A stretch of 64,000 nucleotides of DNA. It comes from Candidatus Nitrososphaera evergladensis SR1 (GTDB taxonomy: Archaea; Thermoproteota; Nitrososphaeria; Nitrososphaerales; Nitrososphaeraceae). The stretch covers positions 2,108,001 through 2,172,000 of the forward strand of contig NZ_CP007174.1 of the NCBI RefSeq assembly GCF_000730285.1, given 5' to 3'. The notes beneath the pieces were generated by a model. It was not told where the DNA came from, made no database searches, and saw only the letters and a program-made list of their open reading frames with translations. Numbering within the stretch: the first letter of the stretch is position 1; each line of letters opens with the position of its first letter. Position numbers and translations under genes: made by a program. Below are positions 27,875 to 36,623 of this stretch, in pieces.

Positions 27875-28354
27875 ATGTCAGAGCTAGCTGAAGGGAGCGT
27901 TGCGCCCAACTTTGCAATGCGCGATTCAAGCAACAAAATCTTCAAGCTGTCAGACTTGAAAGGCAAAAAGAACGCAGTGGTCTACTTTTACCCGAAGGAC
28001 TTTACCCCCGGCTGCACCACAGAGGCGGCCGAGTTTACCCGCGACTACCAGAAATTCAAGGATGCCGGCATCGAGATAATAGGCATCAGCCCCGACACGG
28101 AAGATTCGCACGACAAGTTCCGCGAAAAGATGGGCATACCCTACCCGCTGGTCTCAGACCCTGAAAAGGAGGTGGCAAAAAGCTACGGCGTCTATGGGAA
28201 AAAGACCTTCATGGGCCGGGAGTTCATGGGCGTAATCCGGTCGACGTTCCTTGTGGACAAGTCAGGCAAGGTGCTCAAGGTGTTTGGCAAGGTCAAGCCG
28301 GCAGGCCACAGCAAGGAAGTGCTAGAGTCATTTAGTAGTACCGGCAGCGGCTGA
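27875..28354 (+). CDS. bcp: Peroxiredoxin, Bcp/PrxQ type, single cysteine
   Basis: The best start is the ATG at 27875 (MSELAEGSVAPNF), about 30 bases after a T-rich TATA-like box. The 159-residue protein has the peroxidatic site FTPGCTTEA and the family pattern VVYFYPKDFTPGC. The resolving cysteine five residues on, common in PrxQ proteins, is replaced by alanine, and I see no other cysteine. It would thus act as a 1-Cys peroxidase needing an outside thiol. The thioredoxin-like neighbour could supply it. Its 3' end overlaps the convergent ferritin-like gene by 27 bases. Confidence 0.92.
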   Translation: MSELAEGSVAPNFAMRDSSNKIFKLSDLKGKKNAVVYFYPKDFTPGCTTEAAEFTRDYQKFKDAGIEIIGISPDTEDSHDKFREKMGIPYPLVSDPEKEVAKSYGVYGKKTFMGREFMGVIRSTFLVDKSGKVLKVFGKVKPAGHSKEVLESFSSTGSG

Positions 28355-28759
28355 CTCGACAAGTTCTGACAAGTGCTCAAGTATCCTCATGTGGTGCTCC
28401 TCGTCGACGCTTATGCTCTTTAGGAGCGCCGCCGTTTCCGGGTCGTCTGCCATTTCCGCGCATTTCAAGAGCGCGTCGTGCGACTCGCGCTCATCTGCAA
28501 TGGATTCTTCGATCCCCTTCTTTGTCAAAGACGCGCTTCCGGTGGCCCCTTCAATGTCGGCCATGATGCGCGAGATGTATTCAATGTGGCGCAGGCCGTC
28601 TGACAGGAGCGTGTGCAGGTAGCTGCGCACAAGGTTGTTTTCCACCGTCGTCAGAACGGACATGTAGTGCATGAGCTCCTTGACTTCTGCCTCATGCTGC
28701 GCTTTTAGAAGAGAGTACAGCTTTTGCTTTTTTTCAAGCTGCTTGAGCCTTGGGTCCAT
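28328..28759 (-). CDS. Ferritin-like diiron protein
   Basis: This 143-residue helical protein has paired metal motifs of the ferritin/rubrerythrin type: AEVKELMHYMS, RHIEYISRIM, DERESHDALL and DEEHHMRILEHL (ExxH pattern). No rubredoxin-like CxxC domain is present. It may store iron or remove peroxide, and sits tail-to-tail with a peroxiredoxin gene in a small oxidative-stress group. It is divergent from the cysteine-rich gene at 28839. Confidence 0.75.
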   Translation of the reverse strand: MDPRLKQLEKKQKLYSLLKAQHEAEVKELMHYMSVLTTVENNLVRSYLHTLLSDGLRHIEYISRIMADIEGATGSASLTKKGIEESIADERESHDALLKCAEMADDPETAALLKSISVDEEHHMRILEHLSELVESAAAGTTK

Positions 28760-28838
28760 TGGCAGGGTTTTAACATGCAGAACTGCAATAAAAGATTGTG
28801 TTTAGGTTTAAATAACTTGGGTGGTATCGCAGTGATGG

Positions 28839-28982
28839 TTGTCGTCATCCGAGTCCCCTGCCGGCTCTGCAACTTGTACATGCCCCTGCCACAAAAAGTA
28901 CGGCGACAGGTCGTACTGCAACAAGTGCATAGACCACCACAAGACGTCGCCCCACTACCAAGTTCTCAAGAAATTCGAATAG
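28839..28982 (+). CDS. Cysteine/histidine-rich small protein
   Basis: A 47-codon ORF starts at TTG and encodes a serine-rich head followed by CTCPCHKKYGD, YCNKCIDHHK and a C-terminal VLKKFE. Five cysteines and several histidines suggest a small zinc-binding protein. GTTTAAATAA near 28806-28815 lies about 28 bases before the TTG, which supports a leaderless start. An in-frame TGA just upstream rules out a longer protein. The function is unknown. Confidence 0.6.
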   Translation: MSSSESPAGSATCTCPCHKKYGDRSYCNKCIDHHKTSPHYQVLKKFE

Positions 28983-29056
28983 CAATGGATGTTGTGCACG
29001 TGCATATTTTCCTAGATCTCTGAAAATACGGATGATCAAGACAATTGTAATAATGG

Positions 29057-29141
29057 TGCGGGAGATGGGATTTGAACCCACGAACCCCTTCGGGATAAGA
29101 GCCTCAGTCTTACGCCTTTGGCCAAGCTGGGCGACTCCCGC
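29057..29141 (-). tRNA. tRNA-Leu (GAG)
   Basis: The 85-base minus-strand sequence folds as a tRNA with GCGGGAG/CTCCCGC acceptor arms and discriminator A. Its anticodon stem is TAAGA/TCTTA with loop CTGAGGC, giving anticodon GAG. There is a long variable arm (class II, as in leucine tRNAs), and the T arm has GGTTCAAATCC. No intron and no encoded CCA are seen. Confidence 0.96.
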
Positions 29142-29214
29142 TCCAACTTACACGCTTTCACTCGCTAATTTGAATATTTTCATTTGTCAGTGACGACTCA
29201 TTATGTGCACAAGA

Positions 29215-29802
29215 TCAGCATTTTTCCGTCGAGATCGGAGGGAGGTTGCTTATGTTGCGTATCTTTAGCGTTTCCAGATCAACGTCTACAGAGCCGTACC
29301 AGCCGCATCCTTGGCTTGGCGGCGATTGCTTTAGTCCTGCCAAGAACAGTTGCACATTTGCGTTCCACTTGTCTCCGTCATAAGGTTGTACGATAAAGTA
29401 GTCAAGCTTCCAGCCAGCGTTTTGCCGGGTTTCCGGCAGATTCATCGCAATGTCTATCACCTGCCGCTTCTGATCCTCCGACAGAAGGTTGCCCGGGACA
29501 ATTTCCTGATAGCCATATCTGTGCGAGCAGCCATAGTGGCCAGCGCAGAGCACTTTTTTGTACGTCGGCGCAGGCAGATTGAATGCCACAGGGCTGTCAG
29601 GCGTGTAATTTGGTGGATGGGGACACGTGTAATATGTGTCGCCATCCTTTTCCGAAATGACGACGTTCTGACACGGTATGGCGGCATCGCCAGATTGCAG
29701 TGTGTAAGGCGGCTGGACTTCAGGAGCTGCGGTTGACATGAAATAAAACAGCAATGCAAAGACAAATCCTGTCGCGGCTATAACCGGCGCGATGAGCGCC
29801 AT
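29215..29802 (-). CDS. Signal-anchored cysteine-containing hypothetical protein
   Basis: The ORF extends to a TTG at 29829, but ATG at 29802 (MALIAPVIAATGFVF) lies about 35 bases from GATTATAG and is preferred. The protein of about 195 residues has one N-terminal membrane segment and a soluble domain with cysteines in AIPCQN, YYTCPH, LCAGHYGCSHRYG, GCGWYG and a C-terminal EKC. The pattern suggests a disulfide-stabilised extracellular domain. I do not recognise the family. It lies downstream of no operon partner. Confidence 0.6.
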   Translation of the reverse strand: MALIAPVIAATGFVFALLFYFMSTAAPEVQPPYTLQSGDAAIPCQNVVISEKDGDTYYTCPHPPNYTPDSPVAFNLPAPTYKKVLCAGHYGCSHRYGYQEIVPGNLLSEDQKRQVIDIAMNLPETRQNAGWKLDYFIVQPYDGDKWNANVQLFLAGLKQSPPSQGCGWYGSVDVDLETLKIRNISNLPPISTEKC

Positions 29803-29939
29803 CCTGCTGGCCACAGAGGGTATTGACAACTATAATCTTTGAATTTTATGTATCTATGTTTCAACACGGTGGCTATTGCCGTTAACGGCGGGCCTGCAGC
29901 AATGGTTTTTATAAGACTCGATCCAAACAACAAAGGCAC

Positions 29940-30176
29940 ATGCTTGTTCCGGTGCGCTGCTTTACCTGCGGCGGTCTCATTGCTGACAAGTACGGCGAGT
30001 ATTCCAACAGGGTCAAAGCTGGAGAAGACCCGGCAAAGGTGATGGACTCCCTTGGAGTCAAGCGCTATTGCTGCAGGCGCATGTTCATCTCTACCGTCGA
30101 GACGATATACCAGATTATCCCCTACTACGAGGCACTCAGGCGCAGGATGTCTGAAGTCCAGACGGAAATAGAATAA
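29940..30176 (+). CDS. rpoN: RNA polymerase subunit N (Rpb10 homologue)
   Basis: This 78-residue protein has the Rpb10/RpoN zinc-binding pattern: [13 protein letters not shown] at the N-terminus and the CC pair in KRYCCRRMF, followed by the helix [18 protein letters not shown]. It is a small structural subunit of archaeal RNA polymerase. TTTTTATAAG at about 29909-29918 lies roughly 26 bases before the ATG. Enolase follows 27 bases after the stop, an arrangement common in archaea. Confidence 0.97.
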   Translation: MLVPVRCFTCGGLIADKYGEYSNRVKAGEDPAKVMDSLGVKRYCCRRMFISTVETIYQIIPYYEALRRRMSEVQTEIE

Positions 30177-30203
30177 ATAACGAACAACGGCAGTTTTTCC
30201 TCG

Positions 30204-31451
30204 ATGCCTTCCTCTCCTTCTATTACCGCACTTGACGCTAGAATAGTCTTTAACAGCCGCGGAAGCAAGACCATCGAAGTCGACGTCGTGACAGACAAGG
30301 AATTTTCAGGCCGCGCCTGCGCGCCGTCCGGCGCAAGCGTCGGCAAGCTGGAGGCCCAGAGCTTTCCAGACAACAAGCCGGAAAAAGCACTTGCCGCGTT
30401 TAACGCGAACAAGAAAAAGTTCATCGGCCTTGATGCCTCTGACACCAAGGCGGTTTTTGACGCGCTGCGGTCGATAGACAACACTGACAACTACTCCAAG
30501 ATAGGAGGCTCTGTCGCGTACGCGCTTTCGATTGCAGCGGTTGACTCTGCCGCAAAGGCAAAGGGCGTCCCGCTTTTTCAGCTGCTGAACCCACAAAAGC
30601 CGTACAGGTTCCCGTTCCCGCTTGGAAACGTGCTTGGAGGAGGCGCGCACGCCGGCCCGGGCACGCCAGACATACAGGAGATACTCGCATGTCCTGTTGG
30701 CGCCAAGGGCATCATGGAGGCTTTGGAGATGAACTTTCGCTTCCACTCTGAAATGCGCAAGGTCATCGAGTCGATGGACAGCAGGTTCACGTACGGAAGG
30801 GGTGACGAGGGCGCGTGGGCTCCAAACGTCAACAACGACCAGGCGCTTGAAATCGCGGAAAAAACCATCGAAAGATGCGGCTACAGCCTTGGAAAGGACA
30901 TGGCCCTTGGCATCGACTTTGCAAGTTCATCGTTCTGGGACGAGGAAAACAGCGTCTATGACTATGCAAGGCAGGGGATAAAGCGCGACACTGGCGAGCA
31001 GATCGAGTTTGCAGGCAGGCTCATCAAGGACTTCAAGCTTGCGTACGCAGAAGACGCCGTGCACGAAGCAGACTTTCAGAGCATGGCGGTCCTGACCAAA
31101 AAGTACCCAAGGACGCTTGTTACAGGCGACGACATGCTGGTGACAAACGCAAGCATGGTAAAAAAGGCAGTCGAGTTTGGAGCGTGCTCTGGCGCAATAC
31201 TGAAGGTGAACCAGGCTGGCAGCCTTTACGACGCGCTCCAGTTTGCCAGAGAATGCACCAAAAACGGCATCGGCATAATCACTTCCCACAGGTCCGGCGA
31301 ATCGGTCGACTCGCACATTGCGCACATTGCCGTGGCGACAGGCTCGAAGATGATAAAGACGGGCGTGCTTGGAGGCGAGCGCATCGCCAAACTTAACGAG
31401 CTTGTGCGCCTGTCAGAGTATGATTTAATTGCAGACATGCAAGATTTGTGA
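30204..31451 (+). CDS. eno: Enolase
   Basis: This 415-residue protein is a full-length enolase. It shows ARIVFNSRGSKTIEVDV at the N-terminus, the GGGAHAG-type loop (LGGGAHAGPGTPDIQE), catalytic-barrel segments YAEDAVHEAD and GDDMLVTN, and the signature ILKVNQAGSLYDAL with the catalytic lysine, then SHRSGES. It interconverts 2-phosphoglycerate and phosphoenolpyruvate. An AATAAATAAC box overlapping the rpoN stop may supply its own promoter. Confidence 0.97.
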   Translation: MPSSPSITALDARIVFNSRGSKTIEVDVVTDKEFSGRACAPSGASVGKLEAQSFPDNKPEKALAAFNANKKKFIGLDASDTKAVFDALRSIDNTDNYSKIGGSVAYALSIAAVDSAAKAKGVPLFQLLNPQKPYRFPFPLGNVLGGGAHAGPGTPDIQEILACPVGAKGIMEALEMNFRFHSEMRKVIESMDSRFTYGRGDEGAWAPNVNNDQALEIAEKTIERCGYSLGKDMALGIDFASSSFWDEENSVYDYARQGIKRDTGEQIEFAGRLIKDFKLAYAEDAVHEADFQSMAVLTKKYPRTLVTGDDMLVTNASMVKKAVEFGACSGAILKVNQAGSLYDALQFARECTKNGIGIITSHRSGESVDSHIAHIAVATGSKMIKTGVLGGERIAKLNELVRLSEYDLIADMQDL

Positions 31452-31672
31452 TATACTGCAAGCGCAAGGATTCAACTGGCTAGCAAATGGTAAAGACTCA
31501 TGTTGGATTAAGATATGATATTGATAGAATTATTGCAATGTGCCAACTATTCTGAATATGCCTTTGGTAACTAAAAAGGCGCGATAATCACTAGACCATA
31601 TTTTAGGCATGACCGAATTATGTCTACGAGGTCTTAACAATCATAAGGGCAACAGCTCCTTAGAATAAGATC

Positions 31673-32428
31673 ATGCAATCATCCAAGATGCGCAATTGGA
31701 GCCCACTGCTCCGAATCGGTGCCATACTTGCTTTTGCGGGAGTGGTTACATACGGGGTTTCATGGCCGATACATCCTGGAGTTCCAGATGCTAGCGATTG
31801 GGCCCGCAGCGCTCAAGCATATGCTGAAAGCGACAACTGGGTTACGATACACCTTGCCCAGTTGTCCGGGTTGCTCTTTTTGTTCCTAGGTTTAGCCATT
31901 TTAGCCGAGGCTCTGAGAAGAGAATACAGAGGAACTATCGTGGAAGCCCTAGCATTTCTTGCTCTCGTTACGACGATTTTAACTGCTTCCGTATTTGCAA
32001 CTTTGCAAGCTGTTGATGGAATATCATTAAAGGCAATGGTTGACAGGTGGGCAAACGCTCCAGCAAATGAGAAGGCCGTAGCCTTTCGGGTATCCGAGTC
32101 AGTCCGTTATATTGAAATTGGACTTAACAGTCCTTTCCGGTTTCTCCAAGCCATATCCGCATTTCTGATTGGAGCTGCAATTGCACTCACATTCAATAAG
32201 GAAAATCCATACCCTAAAGCAAGAATCCTTGGCGGGGTGGCAATCGCCATTGGCATTGGAATGGCACTGAGAGGATATGCCATATCTTATACGGGATTTT
32301 CAGAACAAAACCCGCTCTATTCTCAAACCCATTTGTTTATTCTCATCTTGCTTTTGTGGATGGTCGCTATTGGAATCGCAATGTGGAAGAGAAGGTCTCC
32401 AGCACTGCTCGCACCTGTTGAAAGATAG
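31673..32428 (+). CDS. Multi-pass membrane protein, unknown
   Basis: This 251-residue protein has about six hydrophobic segments: around residues 13-31, 58-80, 90-112, 155-172, 184-202 and 220-238. The termini and some loops are basic (MRNWS, MWKRRSP). No catalytic motif is seen. It interrupts the usual archaeal eno-rpsB neighbourhood, and its base composition looks more AT-rich than its flanks, so it may be an insertion. The 221 bases upstream hold no recognised gene. Confidence 0.6.
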   Translation: MQSSKMRNWSPLLRIGAILAFAGVVTYGVSWPIHPGVPDASDWARSAQAYAESDNWVTIHLAQLSGLLFLFLGLAILAEALRREYRGTIVEALAFLALVTTILTASVFATLQAVDGISLKAMVDRWANAPANEKAVAFRVSESVRYIEIGLNSPFRFLQAISAFLIGAAIALTFNKENPYPKARILGGVAIAIGIGMALRGYAISYTGFSEQNPLYSQTHLFILILLLWMVAIGIAMWKRRSPALLAPVER

Positions 32429-32649
32429 TAAAAGGTGTTGCTAGCTTCTTTATCTGAATGCCGCCCTAGTATCGACAGCAACGCCAGCAATCCGACATGG
32501 CTGCAAAACCCACTTTGCCGCCCTATCTCGACAGAACTCATTTTCAATATGCATAGATGAAGCTACTTACCTCCTTACACCATCCGCTTTTTTTAAAATA
32601 GACGGCAAGCGAATGATTTTTTGATAGTCTGGCTGGTTGCCTCCGTGGA

Positions 32650-32664
32650 ATGATTTAATAAAAG
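32650..32664 (+). promoter_or_regulatory. TATA box of rpsB
   Basis: TGATTTAATAAAAGG lies about 27-30 bases before the rpsB ATG, fitting a strong archaeal promoter and a leaderless ribosomal protein message. Confidence 0.55.
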
Positions 32665-32689
32665 GTATGGCCGAACTGACCTCTACGAC

Positions 32690-33427
32690 ATGAGCAACAA
32701 TCCCGAAGATGACTCCTCTCCAAAAGACGAGATAAGGGCAGAGGATGAGACTACTACTGGTACTGATGATAATAGTAGTACTACTACTCCTGTAGAAAGC
32801 CCCGAAGGCCAGGATTCCATTGACACTGACAATTTAGAAAAGATGATACTTTCAACAGGCATAAGGGTAGGAACGCCGGTCAAGACGAAATACATGTCGC
32901 CTTTTATCGTGCGCGCAAACCCGGAGGGCCTGTACATACTGGACATCAGCAAGACTCTGGCAAGGATTGACGTCGCAGCGAAGTTCATCGGCAGGTCGGA
33001 CATTTCAAAGGTGGCAGTCACCTCTGCACGCGAGTACGGCAAGACGCCGGTGGAGAAGTTCTGCGAGCTGACAGGCGCAACCCCGATACTGGGCCGGTTC
33101 ATGCCGGGCACGTTTACCAACCCGTCGCTTCCTGACTATATGGAGCCGGAAATCGTTGTCGTGACAGACCCGCAGGCCGACCAGCAGGCAGTCATCGAGG
33201 CGACAAGGGCAGGCAAGCCGGTTATCGCCGTGTCAAACAGCGACAACGTCACGTCCAAGGTCGACCTGGTCATCCCCGCAAACAACAGGGGCAGAAAGGC
33301 GCTTGCAACCGTGTACTGGCTCCTTGCAAGAGAAGTCATGAAGAAGCAGGGCAAGATCAAGTCAGACAGCGAGATGAAGGTATCAATCGACGACTTTGAG
33401 ACAAAGCTGGTCGAGGAAATATCATGA
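32690..33427 (+). CDS. rpsB: Ribosomal protein uS2
   Basis: This 245-residue protein is archaeal S2. After an acidic, threonine-rich N-terminal tail of about 45 residues come GIRVGTPVKTKYMSPFI, KTLARIDVAAKFIGR, GRFMPGTFTNPSLPDYMEPEIVVVTDP and PVIAVSNSDNVTSKVDLVIPANNRG, all hallmark segments. The tail (DDSSPKDEIRAEDETTT) is an extension beyond the usual core. It belongs to the rpoN-eno-rpsB-MEMO-MVK neighbourhood. Confidence 0.97.
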   Translation: MSNNPEDDSSPKDEIRAEDETTTGTDDNSSTTTPVESPEGQDSIDTDNLEKMILSTGIRVGTPVKTKYMSPFIVRANPEGLYILDISKTLARIDVAAKFIGRSDISKVAVTSAREYGKTPVEKFCELTGATPILGRFMPGTFTNPSLPDYMEPEIVVVTDPQADQQAVIEATRAGKPVIAVSNSDNVTSKVDLVIPANNRGRKALATVYWLLAREVMKKQGKIKSDSEMKVSIDDFETKLVEEIS

Positions 33428-33506
33428 TTCTAAGCTAAAAGCCGTGTAGGGTTTTTTCCTACATATATCCTTGTTTTGCGTATTTTAATCAAAATTCCAA
33501 GATTCG

Positions 33507-34373
33507 CTACAAATAGCGAACGCCGTGGTTATGGTTCTGCTCAAGCCTCGATTCAGGAATGCAGGGGTCCCACATGTACGGGCAGACAAGGGAGACAGGC
33601 AAGCCGACCGTCGAAACAAGGTCTTCCCACGCGTCTTCAAGCGCCATACAGTTCAAGTAATTTTCATGGGCAAGCAGGTGGCTGGGACAGAGGCCAAGCA
33701 CGTTCAGCCCGGACTTTTTTTCTCTGGCAGCCGCTTTGCATACAGAACGCAGTGTCGACTCCATCGAAGTTCTCATCTGGGTTTTGCCCACATCCAGCTT
33801 GGTGCAATCAAGCATGACCAGGTTTTGTTGTGATTGTTGTTGCTGCTGTTGTTGTTGCGACAGTGATGATGATGCTTCCGCCAGGCTGGCATTTGCCATC
33901 AGGGCCTTGGCGTGCTCTTGTAGTTCTTCCGGGCACACAAGGACGTTTAGCCGGTTTTTCTTGGCCCCTGCTGCGCAAAACGAGGAAAGAATCTTGGAAA
34001 AGTCATTTTCCGATCTGTACACCAGTGCCACGTGCTGGTGATTTTCAAGGCCGGACAGCACGTTTGCACCGTCGTAACGCCTTCGCACCTCATTGACCAC
34101 GTGAAGGAAATTTGAGAGCTGGTCTGCGTCTCTGATTCTTGGAAAATCGTGCATCAGCCTTGCCGAAACTTTGTCCAGGATAAAAGGCGCCGCCGGCGGC
34201 AGCATCTCGTTCAGGGCCTGCGCGAATTTTACGGCGGTGGAACGTTCTAAGATATTGTCAAGCCTTACGCCGCACGAACAATCCAGCTTGTTACGGAGAA
34301 CTCTCCAGACCTCCGCCCCGAGAAAATCAGTCAACGAATCTTCGATGGCATCCGCAGCCTTTCTAGTCAGCAA
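33507..34373 (-). CDS. MEDS-domain (DcmR-like sensory) protein with glutamine run
   Basis: This 288-residue protein has a helical N-terminal region with CSCG, then a MEDS-like domain starting HQHVALVYRSENDFSKILSSF, seen in DcmR-type sensors and RecA-like ATPase relatives. A run of eight glutamines follows SSSLSQ near residue 176, probably a flexible linker. The start is TTG at 34373. MEDS proteins sense small molecules and regulate gene expression or motility; no DNA-binding domain is obvious here. It is antisense within the rpsB-MEMO interval. Confidence 0.6.
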   Translation of the reverse strand: MLTRKAADAIEDSLTDFLGAEVWRVLRNKLDCSCGVRLDNILERSTAVKFAQALNEMLPPAAPFILDKVSARLMHDFPRIRDADQLSNFLHVVNEVRRRYDGANVLSGLENHQHVALVYRSENDFSKILSSFCAAGAKKNRLNVLVCPEELQEHAKALMANASLAEASSSLSQQQQQQQQSQQNLVMLDCTKLDVGKTQMRTSMESTLRSVCKAAAREKKSGLNVLGLCPSHLLAHENYLNCMALEDAWEDLVSTVGLPVSLVCPYMWDPCIPESRLEQNHNHGVRYL

Positions 34374-34417
34374 TGGCTAACCGACTCCAAGTCATTATTA
34401 TGATATAGAGGATATAC

Positions 34418-34579
34418 TTAACCATTCGTCGAACAACCAGTCTGCCGCAGGAGTTCTTGCATCAACCATCTGGCGTTTTCACTCCACAACGTGCAGGGAA
34501 TCTGAATCAGACCACCATCCAGCTGGCATTTCAACGCAGGCAGTCCAAAACACACGTGCGCGCATGTAGCGGAGCGCAT
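34418..34579 (-). CDS. Small hypothetical protein (53 residues)
   Basis: A 53-codon ORF runs from ATG (34579-34577) to TAA, 45 bases upstream of the MEDS-domain gene and in the same direction. It begins MRSATCAHVCFGLPALKC and includes a C-terminal helix RWLMQELLRQTG. Five cysteines could bind zinc. No family is recognised and the promoter is not convincing, so this is a tentative call. Confidence 0.35.
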   Translation of the reverse strand: MRSATCAHVCFGLPALKCQLDGGLIQIPCTLWSENARWLMQELLRQTGCSTNG

Positions 34580-34760
34580 TTTAACGTCTAAATACGGGAA
34601 GTCGTTTTCTATTCTCGGTCATAGAGGGGTAGCAACAACAGCATGAGAAGGTATTCGAATTATCATTATTGTCATTACAGAGCGCCATTTTCGATAACAG
34701 CTTTTTCGTTGCCACATAATAATATGGATAATAAAAATAGCAGAGAGGAAAAATGACATC

Positions 34761-35618
34761 TTGACCAAGCCGACAAACAGACCGCCTGCCGTTGCCGGCA
34801 TGTTTTACCCTTCAAGCGAGCACGAGCTCAGGCTGACCATCGACCAGTCTTTTCGCAACACCAAGTTCGGGCCGGGAATGCCTCCGCCTGCACTGACAGA
34901 AGAGCGCAGGATATACGGCATCGTGTCCCCGCACGCCGGCTATGCGTACTCGGGCGCAGTGGCGGCAAACGGCTTTTACGCGATTTCTGCAAGCGACTTT
35001 GACAACGTCGTGATGGTCGGCCCAAACCACTATGGCATTGGCTCCGGCGTGGCGACGATGAGGAGCGGGACGTGGGAGACCCCCCTCGGCCAGGTGCAGG
35101 TAAACAGCGAATGGGCGCAAGAGATCGCAAAAAAGTCCGGGATCGTCGACTTTGACGACTTTGCGCACAGCCGCGACCACTGCCTTGAGGTGCAGCTGCC
35201 TTTTCTGCAATCGATAAAGAGCAAGTTCACTATTGTGCCGGTGATCCTGATAATGCAGGACATCGACACCGCGTTTGACGTCGGAAAGGCAATAGCCGAC
35301 ACGGTTGCCGAGAACCCAAAGACAAAGACGATGCTGGTTGCGTCGTCCGACCTGACGCACTATGAGCCAAACATAATGGCGCACGAAAAAGACAACGAAC
35401 TGATAAAGGCGATGCTCACGCTTGACGTCACGAAATTCTACGCGGTGCTAGAGAGGATGGACGTTTCTGCGTGCGGGTATGGCGCCATCGCATCGATAAT
35501 GGTTGCCGCAAAGAACCTGGGCGCCACCCGGGGCGAGCTGTTGAAATATGCGACCAGCGGAGACGTGACGGGGGACACGGACGCGGTGGTCGGCTATTCA
35601 TCGGTGATATTTGTATGA
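34761..35618 (+). CDS. MEMO-family protein
   Basis: This 285-residue protein belongs to the MEMO/AMMECR-associated family: RPPAVAGMFYPSSEHELR at the start, SPHAGYAYSGAVAANGF with a metal-type histidine, VMVGPNHYGIGSG, and SRDHCLEVQLPFLQ. The fold resembles dioxygenases, but the archaeal function is unclear. The start is TTG at 34761, since an upstream ATG is out of frame. Its stop overlaps the mevalonate kinase start (ATGA), and MEMO-MVK pairing is conserved in archaea, suggesting a link to isoprenoid synthesis. Confidence 0.9.
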   Translation: MTKPTNRPPAVAGMFYPSSEHELRLTIDQSFRNTKFGPGMPPPALTEERRIYGIVSPHAGYAYSGAVAANGFYAISASDFDNVVMVGPNHYGIGSGVATMRSGTWETPLGQVQVNSEWAQEIAKKSGIVDFDDFAHSRDHCLEVQLPFLQSIKSKFTIVPVILIMQDIDTAFDVGKAIADTVAENPKTKTMLVASSDLTHYEPNIMAHEKDNELIKAMLTLDVTKFYAVLERMDVSACGYGAIASIMVAAKNLGATRGELLKYATSGDVTGDTDAVVGYSSVIFV

Positions 35619-36616
35619 CTGCAACAACTGTCACGGTAGCAAAGGCAAGAGCGGCGGCTCCGGCAAAGATAATCCTGTTTGGCGAGCATTTCGTCGTGTA
35701 CGGCAACCCGGCGATACTTGCATCCATCAACCGCAGGATAACCGTCACTGCGAAGAAATCCAAGGACGGCAAGGTCAAGATAAAATCGGACATCGCATCA
35801 GGCGAGTTTGACGGCTCGACGTTCCGGCTCATAGAGGGCGCAAACGCACGCGCAACGCTTGAGCCGCTGTATTACGCGGCAAAGCAGGCCCTTGACGACA
35901 GGAAGCAGCAAAACAACAACAAGTCGGGCCTTGAGATAGAGATCAAGTCGGACATTCCCTACGGCGTGGGCCTTGGCTCTTCCGCCGCGGCGCTTGTAGC
36001 CACAATTGCTGCAGTCGAGTCGCTTGCTGGCAAGGCCGACAAAAAGAAGGTCTGCGAAAGCGCTATCGAGGCCGAAAAGATAATCCACAAAAACTCGTCA
36101 GGGGCAGACTGCTTTGTCAGCACCTTTGGTGGCATGATGCACTACAGCAAGGGCGGAGGTTTCAAAAAAATCGAGGCCAAGACCAAGATCTTTTTGGTCA
36201 TCGGGGACACGGGGATAAAGCACAACACGGGCGACCTTGTTTCCAGCGTGCGCAAGCTTAAAGAGGCAAACCAGATGGCGTTTTCCGGCCTTATGTCGCA
36301 GGCAAGAGACATCTGCAACCAGGCCCTTGCCGCACTCAACAACGGCAACATAGAGTACCTCGGTATGCTGATGAACGAAAACCAGCTTTTGCTGGAGCGC
36401 CTCGGGGTCTCCCACGAAAAGGCAGACGACCTGATAGACGTGGCTAGGCGCGCAGGCGCACTTGGAGCCAAGATAACGGGCGCAGGGGGCGGAGGCGCAA
36501 TAATAGCGCTGGCCGCTTCAAAGGAAGACAGCGAGAGGATCGCATCGGCGATAAAGGAAGCCGGCCAGAGCGCCTTTGAGGTCGAGATAGACACCAAGGG
36601 CCTGGTTCTAGGCTAG
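35615..36616 (+). CDS. mvk: Mevalonate kinase
   Basis: The true start is the ATG at 35615, overlapping the MEMO stop; this gives 333 residues. GHMP-kinase motifs are in order: APAKIILFGEHFVVYG, PYGVGLGSSAAALVA (the ATP-binding loop), and KITGAGGGGAIIAL near the C-terminus. It phosphorylates mevalonate for archaeal membrane lipids and quinones. No isopentenyl phosphate kinase gene follows, although that is common in other archaea. Confidence 0.93.
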   Translation: MTATTVTVAKARAAAPAKIILFGEHFVVYGNPAILASINRRITVTAKKSKDGKVKIKSDIASGEFDGSTFRLIEGANARATLEPLYYAAKQALDDRKQQNNNKSGLEIEIKSDIPYGVGLGSSAAALVATIAAVESLAGKADKKKVCESAIEAEKIIHKNSSGADCFVSTFGGMMHYSKGGGFKKIEAKTKIFLVIGDTGIKHNTGDLVSSVRKLKEANQMAFSGLMSQARDICNQALAALNNGNIEYLGMLMNENQLLLERLGVSHEKADDLIDVARRAGALGAKITGAGGGGAIIALAASKEDSERIASAIKEAGQSAFEVEIDTKGLVLG

Positions 36617-36623
36617 CTGACTG

